Source of the DNA: Symbiodinium natans
Lineage: Eukaryota; Sar; Dinophyceae; Suessiales; Symbiodiniaceae
DNA: 64,000 nucleotides
Direction: 5' to 3'
NCBI GenBank assembly: GCA_905221605.1
Contig: CAJNDS010002064.1
Coordinates: forward strand, 352,501 to 416,500
This document shows positions 55,557 through 64,000 of the stretch, one piece after another. The notes below the pieces were generated by a model. It was not told the DNA's origin and searched no databases. It saw nothing but the letters and a program-made list of their open reading frames with translations. A program made the translations under genes and the position numbers. Each line of letters begins with the position of its first letter. Position 1 is the stretch's first letter.

Positions 55557-58500
55557 CCGTAGCCTGCTGCTGCTAGTCGACTGGCGGCTGCTGGTGAAGC
55601 TCAATGCCGGTAGCAGGCCTCGACTGGAGAGTGTCCTTGAGCCCTGAGACGCCGGAAGCCTAAACCCTAAACCCGAAACCCCAAACCCTAAAGCCCAAAC
55701 CCTAAACCCCAAACCCTAAACCCCAAACCCCAAACCCTAAACCCTAAACCCCAAACCCCAAACCCTAAACCCCAGACACTAAAGCCTAGACCCTAAACCG
55801 CAAAAAACAGGCGGGGCGTCTCAGTGCGCCTCCGCGGCTTGGATATGCGCCTGCCTTTGAAGAGTGGAGACAGCGTTCCGATGTTGCAGGCCAGGCTGGG
55901 ATACAGAATGCCATGAGTTTCCCTAAACCCTAAACCCTAAACCCTAAACCCTAAACCCTAAACCCTAAACCCCATGACCCTATAACCCTATAACCCTATA
56001 ACCCTATAACCCTATAACCCTATAACCCTATAAACCCTAACCCCAAACCCCAAGCCCATACTACAACGGACCCCTTCCCATACCTCCCTGGACCATGAAG
56101 TGACAGTGCACTTGTTTTCCAGAGTTCCTCCCAGACAAGAATCCTGAAATGAAGTGCATCTTTAAACATATAAATTTCATAAATTCAGATCTCGAATCAC
56201 TAATATGTGTGTATAAATAACATATATATATATATGTGATTTATTTATATATTATTTATTTATCTGTTTATATTTGTTTATCCATATTATAAGGTAAGTT
56301 TTAGGTAGGTTGACGCATTATGGGAGGTACTGGCTCTGGGTTTGTTTGCTGCACATCTCTCTTGATCCGAGAAGTATGCCCGAGATCCCTCTCTGCCCTG
56401 ATTGCACGACTTGGCGGGCGTCACACCGATGGCAGAGCCCTTGCCACCACAAGGTTTAGGATTTAGGATTTAGGGTTTAGGGTTTCGAGGCTGCGCAGAA
56501 TAGTCGGTAGAGTGGTCTGCGCACGACTATGGTTTTTTGTTGTGGACTTAAGTGCCGTGCGCAACAGCTCCCATTTTGGGATGGACACTCAAGACAGCCG
56601 TGTCAAACCGCAGAATATTTGCTGAGCCGTCCTGCTAGATACACAGATGATCGCTGACTCGCCTTGATCTCCGGTGACAGATTGCAATTATCTTGCACTA
56701 GCAAGTCCAGCGCTGCCATCCTCTCCGCAGGCGTTGTACACAGTCTTGGCCCAGATCCTGTGGCAGCTTTACACGCCCGGGCCTGGCCGGCAAGTTATTC
56801 TGTCAGCAGGGCAGTACTTAGAAGCGCATTTGAGTTAATAAGTCTACTTAGTATGCCCTATTTAAAACTCCATAACCCACCTTACTACTCCTACTTTCTC
56901 CGTCCAAAAGGGCTTCCAAGCATCCCATACCCACAATCAACCCTAAACCCTGAAGCCTCAGCCGAAGAGCACTGGCAGGTCATGGCCCTTCCGCCTCCGA
57001 TGGCTACAGTGGGGTGGGCGTCCAGGGTGCATTGTGGACCATGGCAACGCCCGGGGCCTACGCCAGATGCCGCTGATGCCCCTCCAACGCTTCCCTAAAT
57101 CTGGGTCCCTTTTTTTGGGGGGGGGGTTCTTGTACGTATTGTAAGTTCCTGGTATACAATACAGGGGCTGCCCCAAAAGTGCGTTGCCCAAAGTTTAGGG
57201 GCAGCCCCCGTGCCCCATCCACCCGCGCAATGACCCTAAACCTGGCAACCCTGAACCCGAGAACCCACAGAAGAGCAACAACCTAAACCCTTTAACCTTA
57301 AACCCAAAACCCTAAACCCTAAGCCTGAAACCCTAAACCCTCAACCCCAAACCCAATTGAACTCCTGATTCGAGGTCCTTAGCGCAGTGCCCTAAGGTTG
57401 GTCATCTCGGACCTGGCTCAAAGTTCTTCCTGGAGTGGGCAGGGCCCTCGAAACAGAAGCGCGAGGGCCGTTCTCCCTTTGCTGGGTACCCGAAACACCA
57501 ACCCTCAACCCTAAACCCTAAACCCTGTATTCTCAAGAGGGACCCGAGCCTGGGGTCCCTCTTGGGGGTCCATTCCAGAGGGTCCCTCGATGTTCTTCGG
57601 CGCGCGCACGAGAGGGGTTTAGTCACTCAGAGTTTAGGCTTCGGGTGTTGGGGGAGAGGGTTGAGGGAGTTAGGGGCTGGGGTTAGGGTTTAGGGTTCAG
57701 AGTTTAGGGTTTAGGGTTTAGGGGGCCCGAGGCCCAGTAGGGATTTGAATTTTAGAGTACATGGGGTTAGTTCTAACTAGTTCAGCATCCCTAAGCAAGG
57801 CCATGACCAGTCGCAAGTCAAGTTGCCCTACTTATCACCCCGGCACCCTAAGGCCCAGATACCCACGAACCTTCAAGAATCCCTTCATGTCCCGGTGCAT
57901 CTAAGGGCGATCCACTCCTAGGTCGCGACCCGAGCTGTCCAGGGGATTTGAGGTTTCAGGTTGATTTCGATGCAGGCTTCCGGTGCCTTGCGCAAGGACC
58001 CCCCGCAGAAGAGTACCTACTGGCCGCCGTATTTCTCCAAACCCGAAATCCGAAACCCTTAACCGTAAACCCTAAAGGCCCTAAACCCCAAACAAACCAT
58101 GCCGTAGGGATTGACAGTCGAACGAAGGTACTTGTGGGTTGTGGGCCAGACTGCCACACACCTTCAGCCCTTTGCAGATCTTAGGGCGTAGCCGTTGGGG
58201 TTTAAGGTTTAGGGTTTAGGGCTAAAGGTTTAGGGTGGCTACTTCGTGATGTAGATTCCCACGAATGAACGTGCAGTCTGACCCCTTAAATCGTACACAC
58301 ACACACACGAAGGACCCTAAACCCAACCCTGAACCCTAAACCCTAAACCCTAAATCCTAAACCCTAAACCCTAAACCCTAAACCCTACAAAGGTTTTTGG
58401 GGTTTGGGGCCTCCTCGGGCTTTGTGCGACAGACCCAAGGATGGCCATTGCCCCCGGTCACCTTTGATGCCTGCCCGGCCCTCACTTCCGGGATTCGGAG

Positions 58501-59130
58501 CGTGTTTTTTGTTTCTTTTTGGGAGGGTTTAGGGTTTACTGTAGGGTTTAGGGTTTAGGGTTTAGGGTTTAGGGTTCAGGGTTTAGGGAAAGAGGTGTTC
58601 AGGGTTTAGCATTCAGAGGGCTTTCAGGTGCTTTCAGGGGCAGATGAGAGCTTCTTTCTGCAAGCGAGTGAGTCCCAAACCCAAGCTGGTTCTGCACCAA
58701 AGCCTTGAGATATGGGTCTTGGGATGTTCCCCCTGATGCTAACCGTCCTTACTAGGGATTGCAGTACCTTCAAGTATAATCCGTACTGAGGGCTGTTAGT
58801 ATAAGGGGAAGACCCCAATATGGGTGACTGAAGTGAGGTATCAGAGTGCTCGGTTTCAAGCTCTCCCAGAAGCTCCGGAACTGCCCAAGGCCCGAAACCC
58901 TAAACCTTATCCCTGAACTCTAAAATCCTGAACCCGAAACCTTAAACCCTAACCCCCAAATCCTGAACCCTAAACTCTAAACCCTAAACCCTAAATCCTA
59001 AACCCTAAACCCTAAGTCCTAAACCATCCGAAGCCCGAGAGGCCTCCATTTCAACCTGCACGGTGTGCACGATGGACCGCCTGCGCCCTGGGCTCTTCTC
59101 GAAGCGGTTCCACGACGAGCTCCCTAAACC
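55557..59130 (+). CDS. Unidentified multi-exon gene or genes
   Basis: A series of + strand protein-like segments between repeats: about 55560-55646 (LLLLVDWRLLVKLNAGSRPR), 55811-55889 (VSVRLRGLDMRLPLKSGDSV), 56975-57095 (VMALPPPMATVGWASRVHCG), about 57411-57490 (GPGSKFFLEWAGPSKQKREG), about 57952-58040 (VDFDAGFRCLAQGPPAEEYL), about 58406-58505 (ASSGFVRQTQGWPLPPVTFD), about 58630-58700 (CKRVSPKPKLVLHQSLEIW) and about 59050-59130 (CTVCTMDRLRPGLFSKRFHD). All lie on one strand with AG-type starts. No family is recognised; the CTVCTMDRLRPGLFS segment looks the most distinctive for a search. It is uncertain that they form a single gene. Confidence 0.4.
55978..56032 (-). repeat. Octamer array (CCCTATAA)n
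   Basis: Seven consecutive CCCTATAA units following six CCCTAAA units, with a sharp switch. Confidence 0.95.
58719..58817. repeat. Inverted-repeat element, family B
   Basis: CTTGGGATGTTCCCCCTGAT at the left and 'ataaggggaagaccccaa' at the right, about 99 bp, with the paired 'ccttactagggatt' core. It lies between candidate exons of the 55.6-59.1 kb gene. Confidence 0.75.
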
Positions 59131-59370
59131 CTCGAAACGTTTAGGGGAGGGGTAGGGTCTAGGGTTTCGGGCTTAGGGTTTAGGGTTTAAGGTTTGCTGT
59201 TTGGGGTTGGTTGTTTTGGGGTAATGAATACCTTCTATTTGGGATTCAAACTAGCATGGCAGGTTGGTCTGGTGTCTGTTTGAACCATGAAATGCATTGT
59301 ATGCTACGTTGCAGTTTGGGTCCAAGCTGCGTGTAGCAACTCCTATTCATCAATTTCTTCCTCCGCAGCT

Positions 59371-59967
59371 ATGGACTTGAACTTGAAAGGGAGTGACTCA
59401 GATATCAATCCAGAAATACGGCGCTTGCTTCAATCTGAGGGTGTCGAAAGTGCGCGTGATGTCACGGGCATATGGCTCGACTCACAAGCCTTCATTGAGG
59501 AAGTTTCTGCACTTCCAGCGTCATCCCCGGATCTCATAATCGCAGCTGCCGAGTTCTATGCTCGAGCAAAGCGCATCGCATGCCGAGAGGTTCAGGCTCA
59601 TGCGCAGTTCATACAAGCCGAGAGAGACTCAAGCTGCCGCAAGAGACCAAGCAAAGTAGCGCCGTATATATCTGAGCAAGGATCTGAGCACCAGCGAAGG
59701 CCAGCGAAAATGCTCCTACGCCAAACTGCGTCAGAGGTTGCGCCCCATAGTGCTGCTGGCAGCATGGAGCAGCAGCCACAGATGTCCACTGTCAAGGAAG
59801 CTAAGCTTAGGGCTTTGTTTGAGGTGTTGGATGAACATATCCTGGACTTAACCCAGCTCGGCATCATTCCTTCGGAGCAGGACGCAGCAATTGCTTATGC
59901 AGGGAGCAGCAGGCTCATCTCCTGCTTACATTGCAACTGCAACATCAAGCCTCCGTCGCTGGATTAA
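59371..59967 (+). CDS. N-terminal part of the element's tyrosine recombinase (frame 1)
   Basis: The frame is open from 59287, but the ATG at 59371 (MDLNLKGSDSD…) is the better start, as the preceding part looks like leader sequence. It encodes about 198 residues with an alpha-helical, charged composition and a C-terminal LDEHILDLTQLGIIPSEQDA that would lead into the recombinase. It overlaps the next ORF by 77 bases in a different frame. The sense of the upstream frame ends at about 59900 (AIAYAGSS) and continues in the +1 frame, which suggests a frameshift mutation or a programmed shift. Confidence 0.55.
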   Translation: MDLNLKGSDSDINPEIRRLLQSEGVESARDVTGIWLDSQAFIEEVSALPASSPDLIIAAAEFYARAKRIACREVQAHAQFIQAERDSSCRKRPSKVAPYISEQGSEHQRRPAKMLLRQTASEVAPHSAAGSMEQQPQMSTVKEAKLRALFEVLDEHILDLTQLGIIPSEQDAAIAYAGSSRLISCLHCNCNIKPPSLD

Positions 59968-61291
59968 GTATGCTCAGGCAAGGCATCTTTCTGTCGTGTC
60001 GCCAGCGCCTGCAGCGCTGGCGTCGTTCTTTCAAGATGTGGCGCAAGGCGGCCCGACTGCAGCTGCTTCAGTGTTCCAAAGCCTCAGTTGGATCGCCAAA
60101 AACTTCGGAGTGCAATGGCCGCTGCAGCACTTCTTGGTGTCCCCCTATAAGAGTGTGTGTTGCGAACACCGAGCGTGCCAGGCTGACGAACTAGAGCCTT
60201 GGGAGTTCCTGAATCTCCTCTTGTTGGCGTTAGAATTGACAGGACCAGGCAGGGTGATTGCTGCATTTGTCATTCAGAGCGCTGTGTCCTGCATACGTTT
60301 CGCTCATATCCAGAGATCTAGGCTCGTTCAAGCTCACCCAGATTGGCTGGAATTTGAATGCAGTGTGGGCAAATCCAAACGTGGAGGCGTTCGCCCTCCG
60401 TACCGATGGGCGTGCCCGGAGATTCGGCAGGGTGACTTCAGCCTGAAGAACACTTTGCTTCAATTCCAGGAAGAAGTTGCACACCCGCAAGCCCGGTTCC
60501 TGTGGCCGGCAGTGCAGCTATCTCAGGATAATCTTTGGCAAATTGTTGAGGAGACGCCGTTTCTAGTGCACAAGAGTATGTCCAGATCTCGGTTCATGGA
60601 ATGTTTTAGGGGCTTGCTCATCAGAGCGGGTTTGCCGCCAGCCAGAGCCTACACTGCGCACTACAATCGCTTACGTAGATTTATGCCTACGGCTGGCATG
60701 GTCTACGACGCGCCCCCGGCCGATGCCCAGTCCATCGGCTCCTGGACAGAGAATATCCAGAGCGCTAAGCCGCAGTCGCAGAAACTGACCATGTCCGTCC
60801 ACTATGCTGGGGAGCGGGTAGCGCGCAGCGCTAAGGTCAAGTTGGAATTGCTTGCCAAGCTGCGTAGAACTTATAGACTCAAGGCTGCTGATTATGCATC
60901 TCAGTCATCGCTACTGAAGCCAGACTCCTTCACGTGGGCAGAGGTGAGCCAGTCCCAAGTACAGCGTGCATCACGCAAGGGAGCGGCCCAGAAGGCTTCA
61001 TCTTCCAGTTCGTCATCTTCCAGTGATTTTAGTGAAGGGTCAGCGTCGGAGAATGCCGCTGCGCCTCAAGCGTGCGAGGGCATGGAGTGGTTCCAGGATA
61101 AGTACCACCTGACAAGGGAGAAGGATGAGCACGTTCGCAGCGTTCCCTGGTGCCGTACCGCAGCATTCCCCCAGGACCCGACCCAGCAGGGTGTAGGCCT
61201 CACCTCAGTGCCCCTGAGTAAGTACTGCAGCAAATGCTTAGCACGAGCACCTCGATATGTCAAGCAGGCAGTTCGAGAGCTTTCATTGTGA
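59891..61291 (+). CDS. Tyrosine recombinase / integrase-like protein
   Basis: 466 codons from the ATG at 59891, although the true protein probably begins in the upstream frame. A core-binding-like helical part (residues about 10-80: SSLRRWIKYAQARHL) is followed by a catalytic part with the expected residues in order: R136 (SCIRFAHIQR), the beta-hairpin lysine K161/K163 (VGKSKRGG), H257 and R260-R263 (TAHYNRLRRFMPTAG), W285 (IGSWTE) in the usual His/Trp place and Y305 (SVHYAGERV) as nucleophile. It would cut and rejoin DNA through a 3'-phosphotyrosine link. The C-terminus is Ser-rich (about 370-385) with a short Cys pair (YCSKCL). Crypton- or DIRS-type elements carry such enzymes. Assignment rests on motif order, not on a search. 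Confidence 0.7.
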   Translation: MLMQGAAGSSPAYIATATSSLRRWIKYAQARHLSVVSPAPAALASFFQDVAQGGPTAAASVFQSLSWIAKNFGVQWPLQHFLVSPYKSVCCEHRACQADELEPWEFLNLLLLALELTGPGRVIAAFVIQSAVSCIRFAHIQRSRLVQAHPDWLEFECSVGKSKRGGVRPPYRWACPEIRQGDFSLKNTLLQFQEEVAHPQARFLWPAVQLSQDNLWQIVEETPFLVHKSMSRSRFMECFRGLLIRAGLPPARAYTAHYNRLRRFMPTAGMVYDAPPADAQSIGSWTENIQSAKPQSQKLTMSVHYAGERVARSAKVKLELLAKLRRTYRLKAADYASQSSLLKPDSFTWAEVSQSQVQRASRKGAAQKASSSSSSSSSDFSEGSASENAAAPQACEGMEWFQDKYHLTREKDEHVRSVPWCRTAAFPQDPTQQGVGLTSVPLSKYCSKCLARAPRYVKQAVRELSL

Positions 61292-61983
61292 AAGGAAAAT
61301 CCGCGTGGAGCCGACTGTTGCTTCTCATGTCTCATGGCCTCCTCATGCGTGCGTGTTTTTTTTTTAGTTGGCGCGACTGCATGCAACAACCGCCCGTGAT
61401 AGTCTGTGCCCGAGCCAGCTATTGCATTAACTGTCTCAGTCCTAGGTCTGTGCCATGGTGCCAGCCTGTACTGAAGCAGACGTGTGTGCGGCGGGGCATG
61501 CCCTCCTTATTCTGGCACGCGTGCTCGGGATGGGTGCTCCGCGACATCGTTACGATGCGTTGCTCGAAGGCCCTCCCACTGCCTGGGCCAGACGCAGGTG
61601 ACCTTTGCGAATGCTGTTCGTGACCGGCGCCCGCCGGGCGAGAGTACATACATTTTTTTCTATTATTTTTTTCCCCTCTCTGCTATCGCTCGCGAAAGCG
61701 GATGGCGCATTTAGCTTGGAGGAGGATTTCGGGTCAGATTGTGAGGCATGTCCCGCAGCCTGTGTCTCGGATTCTCCCAATGCGTAGAGGCCAAACATGT
61801 TGTACCCTTGGCCCAAGGATACAACGTCTTTGGCCTCTATGGATTAGCCCGGGTGACATGCAGGTTTCGCAAAAAGGCCCATGCATGCCGTGCCAAGTGA
61901 AAACTTTCGTGCCTTGTAGCATGCGCCGCAACCGTTCATCACAGTGAGCAATTTTGGCCTCAGGTATAAGCTCTGCAGCAGCC
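61292..61983 (+). other. Spacer between recombinase and gag-like ORF
   Basis: No long ORF in a sensible frame. It contains a T run at 61357-61365, a T-rich zone at about 61650-61680 and the hairpin at 61785-61839. It could hold the recombinase 3' UTR, an element end and the promoter of the gag-like ORF. Confidence 0.5.
61785..61839. repeat. 55-bp palindrome with 27-bp arms
   Basis: Left arm starts TAGAGGCCAAACATGTTGTA, right arm ends TACAACGTCTTTGGCCTCTA. The arms (61785-61811 and 61813-61839) match at 24 of 27 positions around a one-base centre. Placed 145 bp before the gag start, it could be a recombinase core site, an element end or a transcript terminator. Confidence 0.85.
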
Positions 61984-63132
61984 ATGTCCCAGTCTCGCAG
62001 CATTGATCTGCAGTCGGGGGACCGCGGCCTCCATGCTTGTTTGGCATCAGCCAATGTCCAAGAATCCTGGGAGAAAGCCTTTGTAGCCCATTTTCACCTG
62101 GAGACATTGGACGATTTTGTGTACCTGGTTGATAGGGCCAAGTGGCAGGAGGAGGTCAAGAACTTGCTCGACGAGATTCCTTCTCTCAAGGACAGCAGGC
62201 TCATTTGTGCTCGGTTCCGAGGTGCTTACGAAGCAGGCCTCAAAGCTATCGAGCACTCGCAATCTGCCACAGCCAGGCTGGACGACCTGGACGAGCCACT
62301 TCAAGAGCAGCAGCTAGCGCAACTCCAGCGCGACTGGAACACGAAGTACGGGTTCGTCATAGACCCGCACCTCGAGCCAGCCGACACATTGCGAGGTCGC
62401 GTCTTCAGAGAGTTCAGGCGCAAGACGCTTACTGTCCTAGAGGTTAGGAAGGTCAGGAGTGTCCTTGCAAGCACCACACCTTCGGCCCAGGATCAGGTCA
62501 CCTTGAATGGATCTGTGACACTGCACTTCGCAAAGGAGGCGCAGCAAACGATCAACACTGTGGTGGACTACTATTTCGCTCTCCGCATCCTGGCTTACGC
62601 CTGGGCCTTCACGGGCAACTACGTTGTCAAGGATCCAGACGGCGTTGAGCGCCGGATGATTCAGCTCGAAGATGCCATCAACTATGCAGATGCATGCCTC
62701 CGTGACACCATGCAGTATGGGGCAGGCTCAGTGCAGTGGCTTCAAAAGAACGACACCCTGACGCGAGGCCTCATGGCATCCAAGGTGAGGCGTGGATGGT
62801 CCGCGGGCAAGAGCCTGCAGGAAGCACTCCATGAAACCCACTTGGAGTGGAGGAGCCCTACTCCCAAAGCATCGTCTGTGCCCACCGCCCCATCCGGGGA
62901 GGACCGCAAGCGGAAGTCTGACGAGAACACTCCCACGCCCTTGAAGCAACCGCGGTCGGCAGGTGCTGTTAAAACAGTTTCCATGCTGAAAGGTGGCAGG
63001 CGTCTGTGTAAACCCCACAATGACGGCCGCGGGTGCAAGGGTGACTGTGGTGATGTTCACGCTTGTGACGTTCAGCTGCCATCAGGTTCTGCGTGTGGGA
63101 GCACCAAACACACCAGATTGACGCACCCCTGA
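61984..63132 (+). CDS. Gag-like protein of the mobile element
   Basis: The ATG at 61984 (gcagccATGtcc) is preferred; an alternative start lies at 61954. About 382 residues. The body is helical and charged, without a recognised fold (WEKAFVAHFHLETLDDF, FALRILAYAWAFTGNYVV near residue 200, MQYGAGSVQWLQKN). The C-terminus is Lys/Pro/Ser-rich and then has two Cys/His clusters: C-x8-C-x3-C-x3-H (RLCKPHNDGRGCKGDCGDVH) and C-x9-C-x4-H-x4-H (ACDVQLPSGSACGSTKHTRL). These are placed like the nucleic-acid-binding knuckles of retroelement Gag proteins. The stop (TGA) ends at 63132, and the next ORF overlaps in another frame. Confidence 0.6.
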   Translation: MSQSRSIDLQSGDRGLHACLASANVQESWEKAFVAHFHLETLDDFVYLVDRAKWQEEVKNLLDEIPSLKDSRLICARFRGAYEAGLKAIEHSQSATARLDDLDEPLQEQQLAQLQRDWNTKYGFVIDPHLEPADTLRGRVFREFRRKTLTVLEVRKVRSVLASTTPSAQDQVTLNGSVTLHFAKEAQQTINTVVDYYFALRILAYAWAFTGNYVVKDPDGVERRMIQLEDAINYADACLRDTMQYGAGSVQWLQKNDTLTRGLMASKVRRGWSAGKSLQEALHETHLEWRSPTPKASSVPTAPSGEDRKRKSDENTPTPLKQPRSAGAVKTVSMLKGGRRLCKPHNDGRGCKGDCGDVHACDVQLPSGSACGSTKHTRLTHP

Positions 63133-64000
63133 AACAGGGACGCCTCTTGGCCCCAGGGAGGCGCCCAGGTGAATGGGGGAGGTTGCAGTTGCGATGCTGT
63201 GCCAGAGCATCTTGCGTCACTTGTGACGTGCGGGCAGGATGTCCCAACCGCAGTGGCCGATGCGTGTCTCAGCCTTTTGCAAGACAACCTGTCCCCAAGG
63301 ATATGCTGCAAGCTTCGGAAGTTGCCAACCACTTTGTCCTAGGCCATTTCAGTCATGGTTCCAGGAACGGTGTCACTTCTCTCACGCGTCAGCTGCCTCA
63401 TGTTGTTAAGCAGCTGTGTGCGTTCATGCAGGCGTGCTTCCCGGGTTTTCATTGGTCTAGTATTGCGATCTCTCACAATGAGCTAGCAAGGCCGCATCGT
63501 GATGTCCATAACCTGGATCTGAACTGCTCGGTCTCACTGGGGCCTTTCTCCGGAGGCGGAGTGTGGCTGGAAGCCCGGGGGGGCAGTGACCCCATGCCAG
63601 ATGGCACAGGCAAGGCCTTGTGGGGTAGCACCATTGCTACCAGAGCACAGCCTCGCGCGTTCCCTCCATCAATCTTGCGTGGCACCGCCCCCTTTCAAGG
63701 CGAGAGATGGGCCCTCACTGCTTATACTAACAAGGGAGTTTTTGCAGCCCTTTCGAAGTTCTGTCCTTTCTGGAGCAGCTGGGCTTCCCTCTCCCGTGTC
63801 ATCCAAAGTCCCAGGAGACCCAGCAGATGTCAGTGCTCAGCCCGCAATGTCATGGCACAACTGCGCCAAGTACAACCGAGCTGGGTCAAGAGGTAGTCAC
63901 ATGTAGACAGCGCCCAACCAGATCTGTCCTTGTGCATCAACCCGCTGAGACCAGACCCCCTCAGTCCCAGGCATCTCGCAACTTGGTGCAGGCTGTGCCG
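63093..64000 (+). CDS. 2OG-Fe(II) oxygenase-like ORF of the element, disrupted, runs off the edge
   Basis: Open in one frame from about 63093 to 63896 and then, after an apparent frameshift near 63740-63760, in another frame (FLEQLGFPLPCHPKSQETQQ…) open to the window end. The recognisable part (about 63440-63730) has HNELARPHRDVHNLDLN, with the H-x-D pair of the double-stranded beta-helix iron site, then GPFSGGGVWLE and finally TAPFQGERWALTAYTN, with the C-terminal Arg that would hold 2-oxoglutarate. The distal His normally two residues before the TAPF-like sequence is Arg here (LRGTAPF). Such a domain is found ahead of the reverse transcriptase in dinoflagellate retroelements, as I recall. 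With a frameshift and a changed iron ligand this copy is probably inactive. The first 100 or so codons before the domain are uncertain. Confidence 0.5.

Larger units (their letters stand above)
59371..64000 (+). mobile_element. Mobile-element block with tyrosine recombinase, gag-like and oxygenase-like ORFs
   Basis: From 59371 the telomere-type tracts and short inverted-repeat elements stop, and long intron-free ORFs begin, all on +. Order: recombinase N-part, recombinase, hairpin, gag-like protein, oxygenase-like protein. The last runs off the window, where a reverse transcriptase would be expected in a retroelement. Whether this is one element or two adjacent ones is not decidable here; in DIRS-type elements the recombinase follows gag and RT, so recombinase-then-gag would suit the junction of two tandem copies or an unusual order. 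I saw no LTRs or target duplications. Confidence 0.6.

Noticed and set aside
56328-56450. Tubulin-like GGTGSG motif (MGGTGSGFVCCTS)
   Set aside because: The hexapeptide resembles the tubulin nucleotide-binding loop, but following residues do not match any tubulin and no other tubulin segment is nearby.
1-64000. Telomere end
   Set aside because: The heptamer tracts are short, face both ways and are interleaved with genes, so they are internal rather than a chromosome end.
1-64000. Genomic copy of the dinoflagellate spliced leader
   Set aside because: I looked for TTTTGGCTCAAG-type sequence and found only partial matches (GGCTCAAG near 16251, 16565 and 54360), which are within chance expectation.

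Overview
The window is nuclear DNA of a eukaryote, most probably a dinoflagellate. Plant-type telomere heptamers (TTTAGGG/CCCTAAA) are scattered through it in dozens of internal tracts. Exons are short, GC-rich and nearly all on the + strand. Many introns that can be placed by protein homology start with GC or GA instead of GT and carry an AG|G direct repeat at both ends. The right end holds retroelement-type ORFs of the kind common in dinoflagellates. I saw no bacterial operon, CRISPR array, rRNA or convincing tRNA.

Layout: 1-3017 is repeats and non-coding DNA. 3018-9042 is a multi-exon gene ending in a single KH RNA-binding domain. 11008-13760 holds the Calx-beta region and the start of the second membrane half of a Na+/Ca2+ exchanger (NCX type). 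15150-20880 is a CDPK/CaMK-like Ser/Thr kinase domain spread over at least 13 exons. 22415-24175 is an unidentified gene. 25653-27624 is an unidentified gene with four predicted membrane helices and a conserved-looking C-terminal part. 30340-36912 encodes a protein with repeated SH3-like modules (…EY/F…S…WIP…KPN.WL). 37971-43051 holds the alpha-2 half and C-terminus of an NCX exchanger, continuing almost where the 13.7 kb exon stops although about 24 kb and three or four other genes lie between. 43-59 kb holds mostly repeats with scattered candidate exons, one pair apparently on the minus strand. 59371-64000 is mobile DNA: a tyrosine recombinase in two overlapping frames, a perfect-looking hairpin, a gag-like ORF with two Cys/His knuckles, and a 2OG-oxygenase-like ORF running off the edge.

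Functionally the exchanger and the calcium-dependent-type kinase both fit calcium signalling, but nothing shows they act together; dinoflagellate genes are normally transcribed separately or as unidirectional clusters and trans-spliced.

The most striking feature is how the introns are built. They are made from (a) telomere-like heptamer tracts and homogenised variants of them, and (b) at least eight families of short (80-125 bp) elements with terminal inverted repeats. In two cases an element fills an intron or begins at its exact edge. This is the pattern expected of introner elements, that is, non-autonomous transposons that create introns. Exon borders come from by-eye protein matching and can be off by a few bases; regions without recognisable homology are marked as low confidence.
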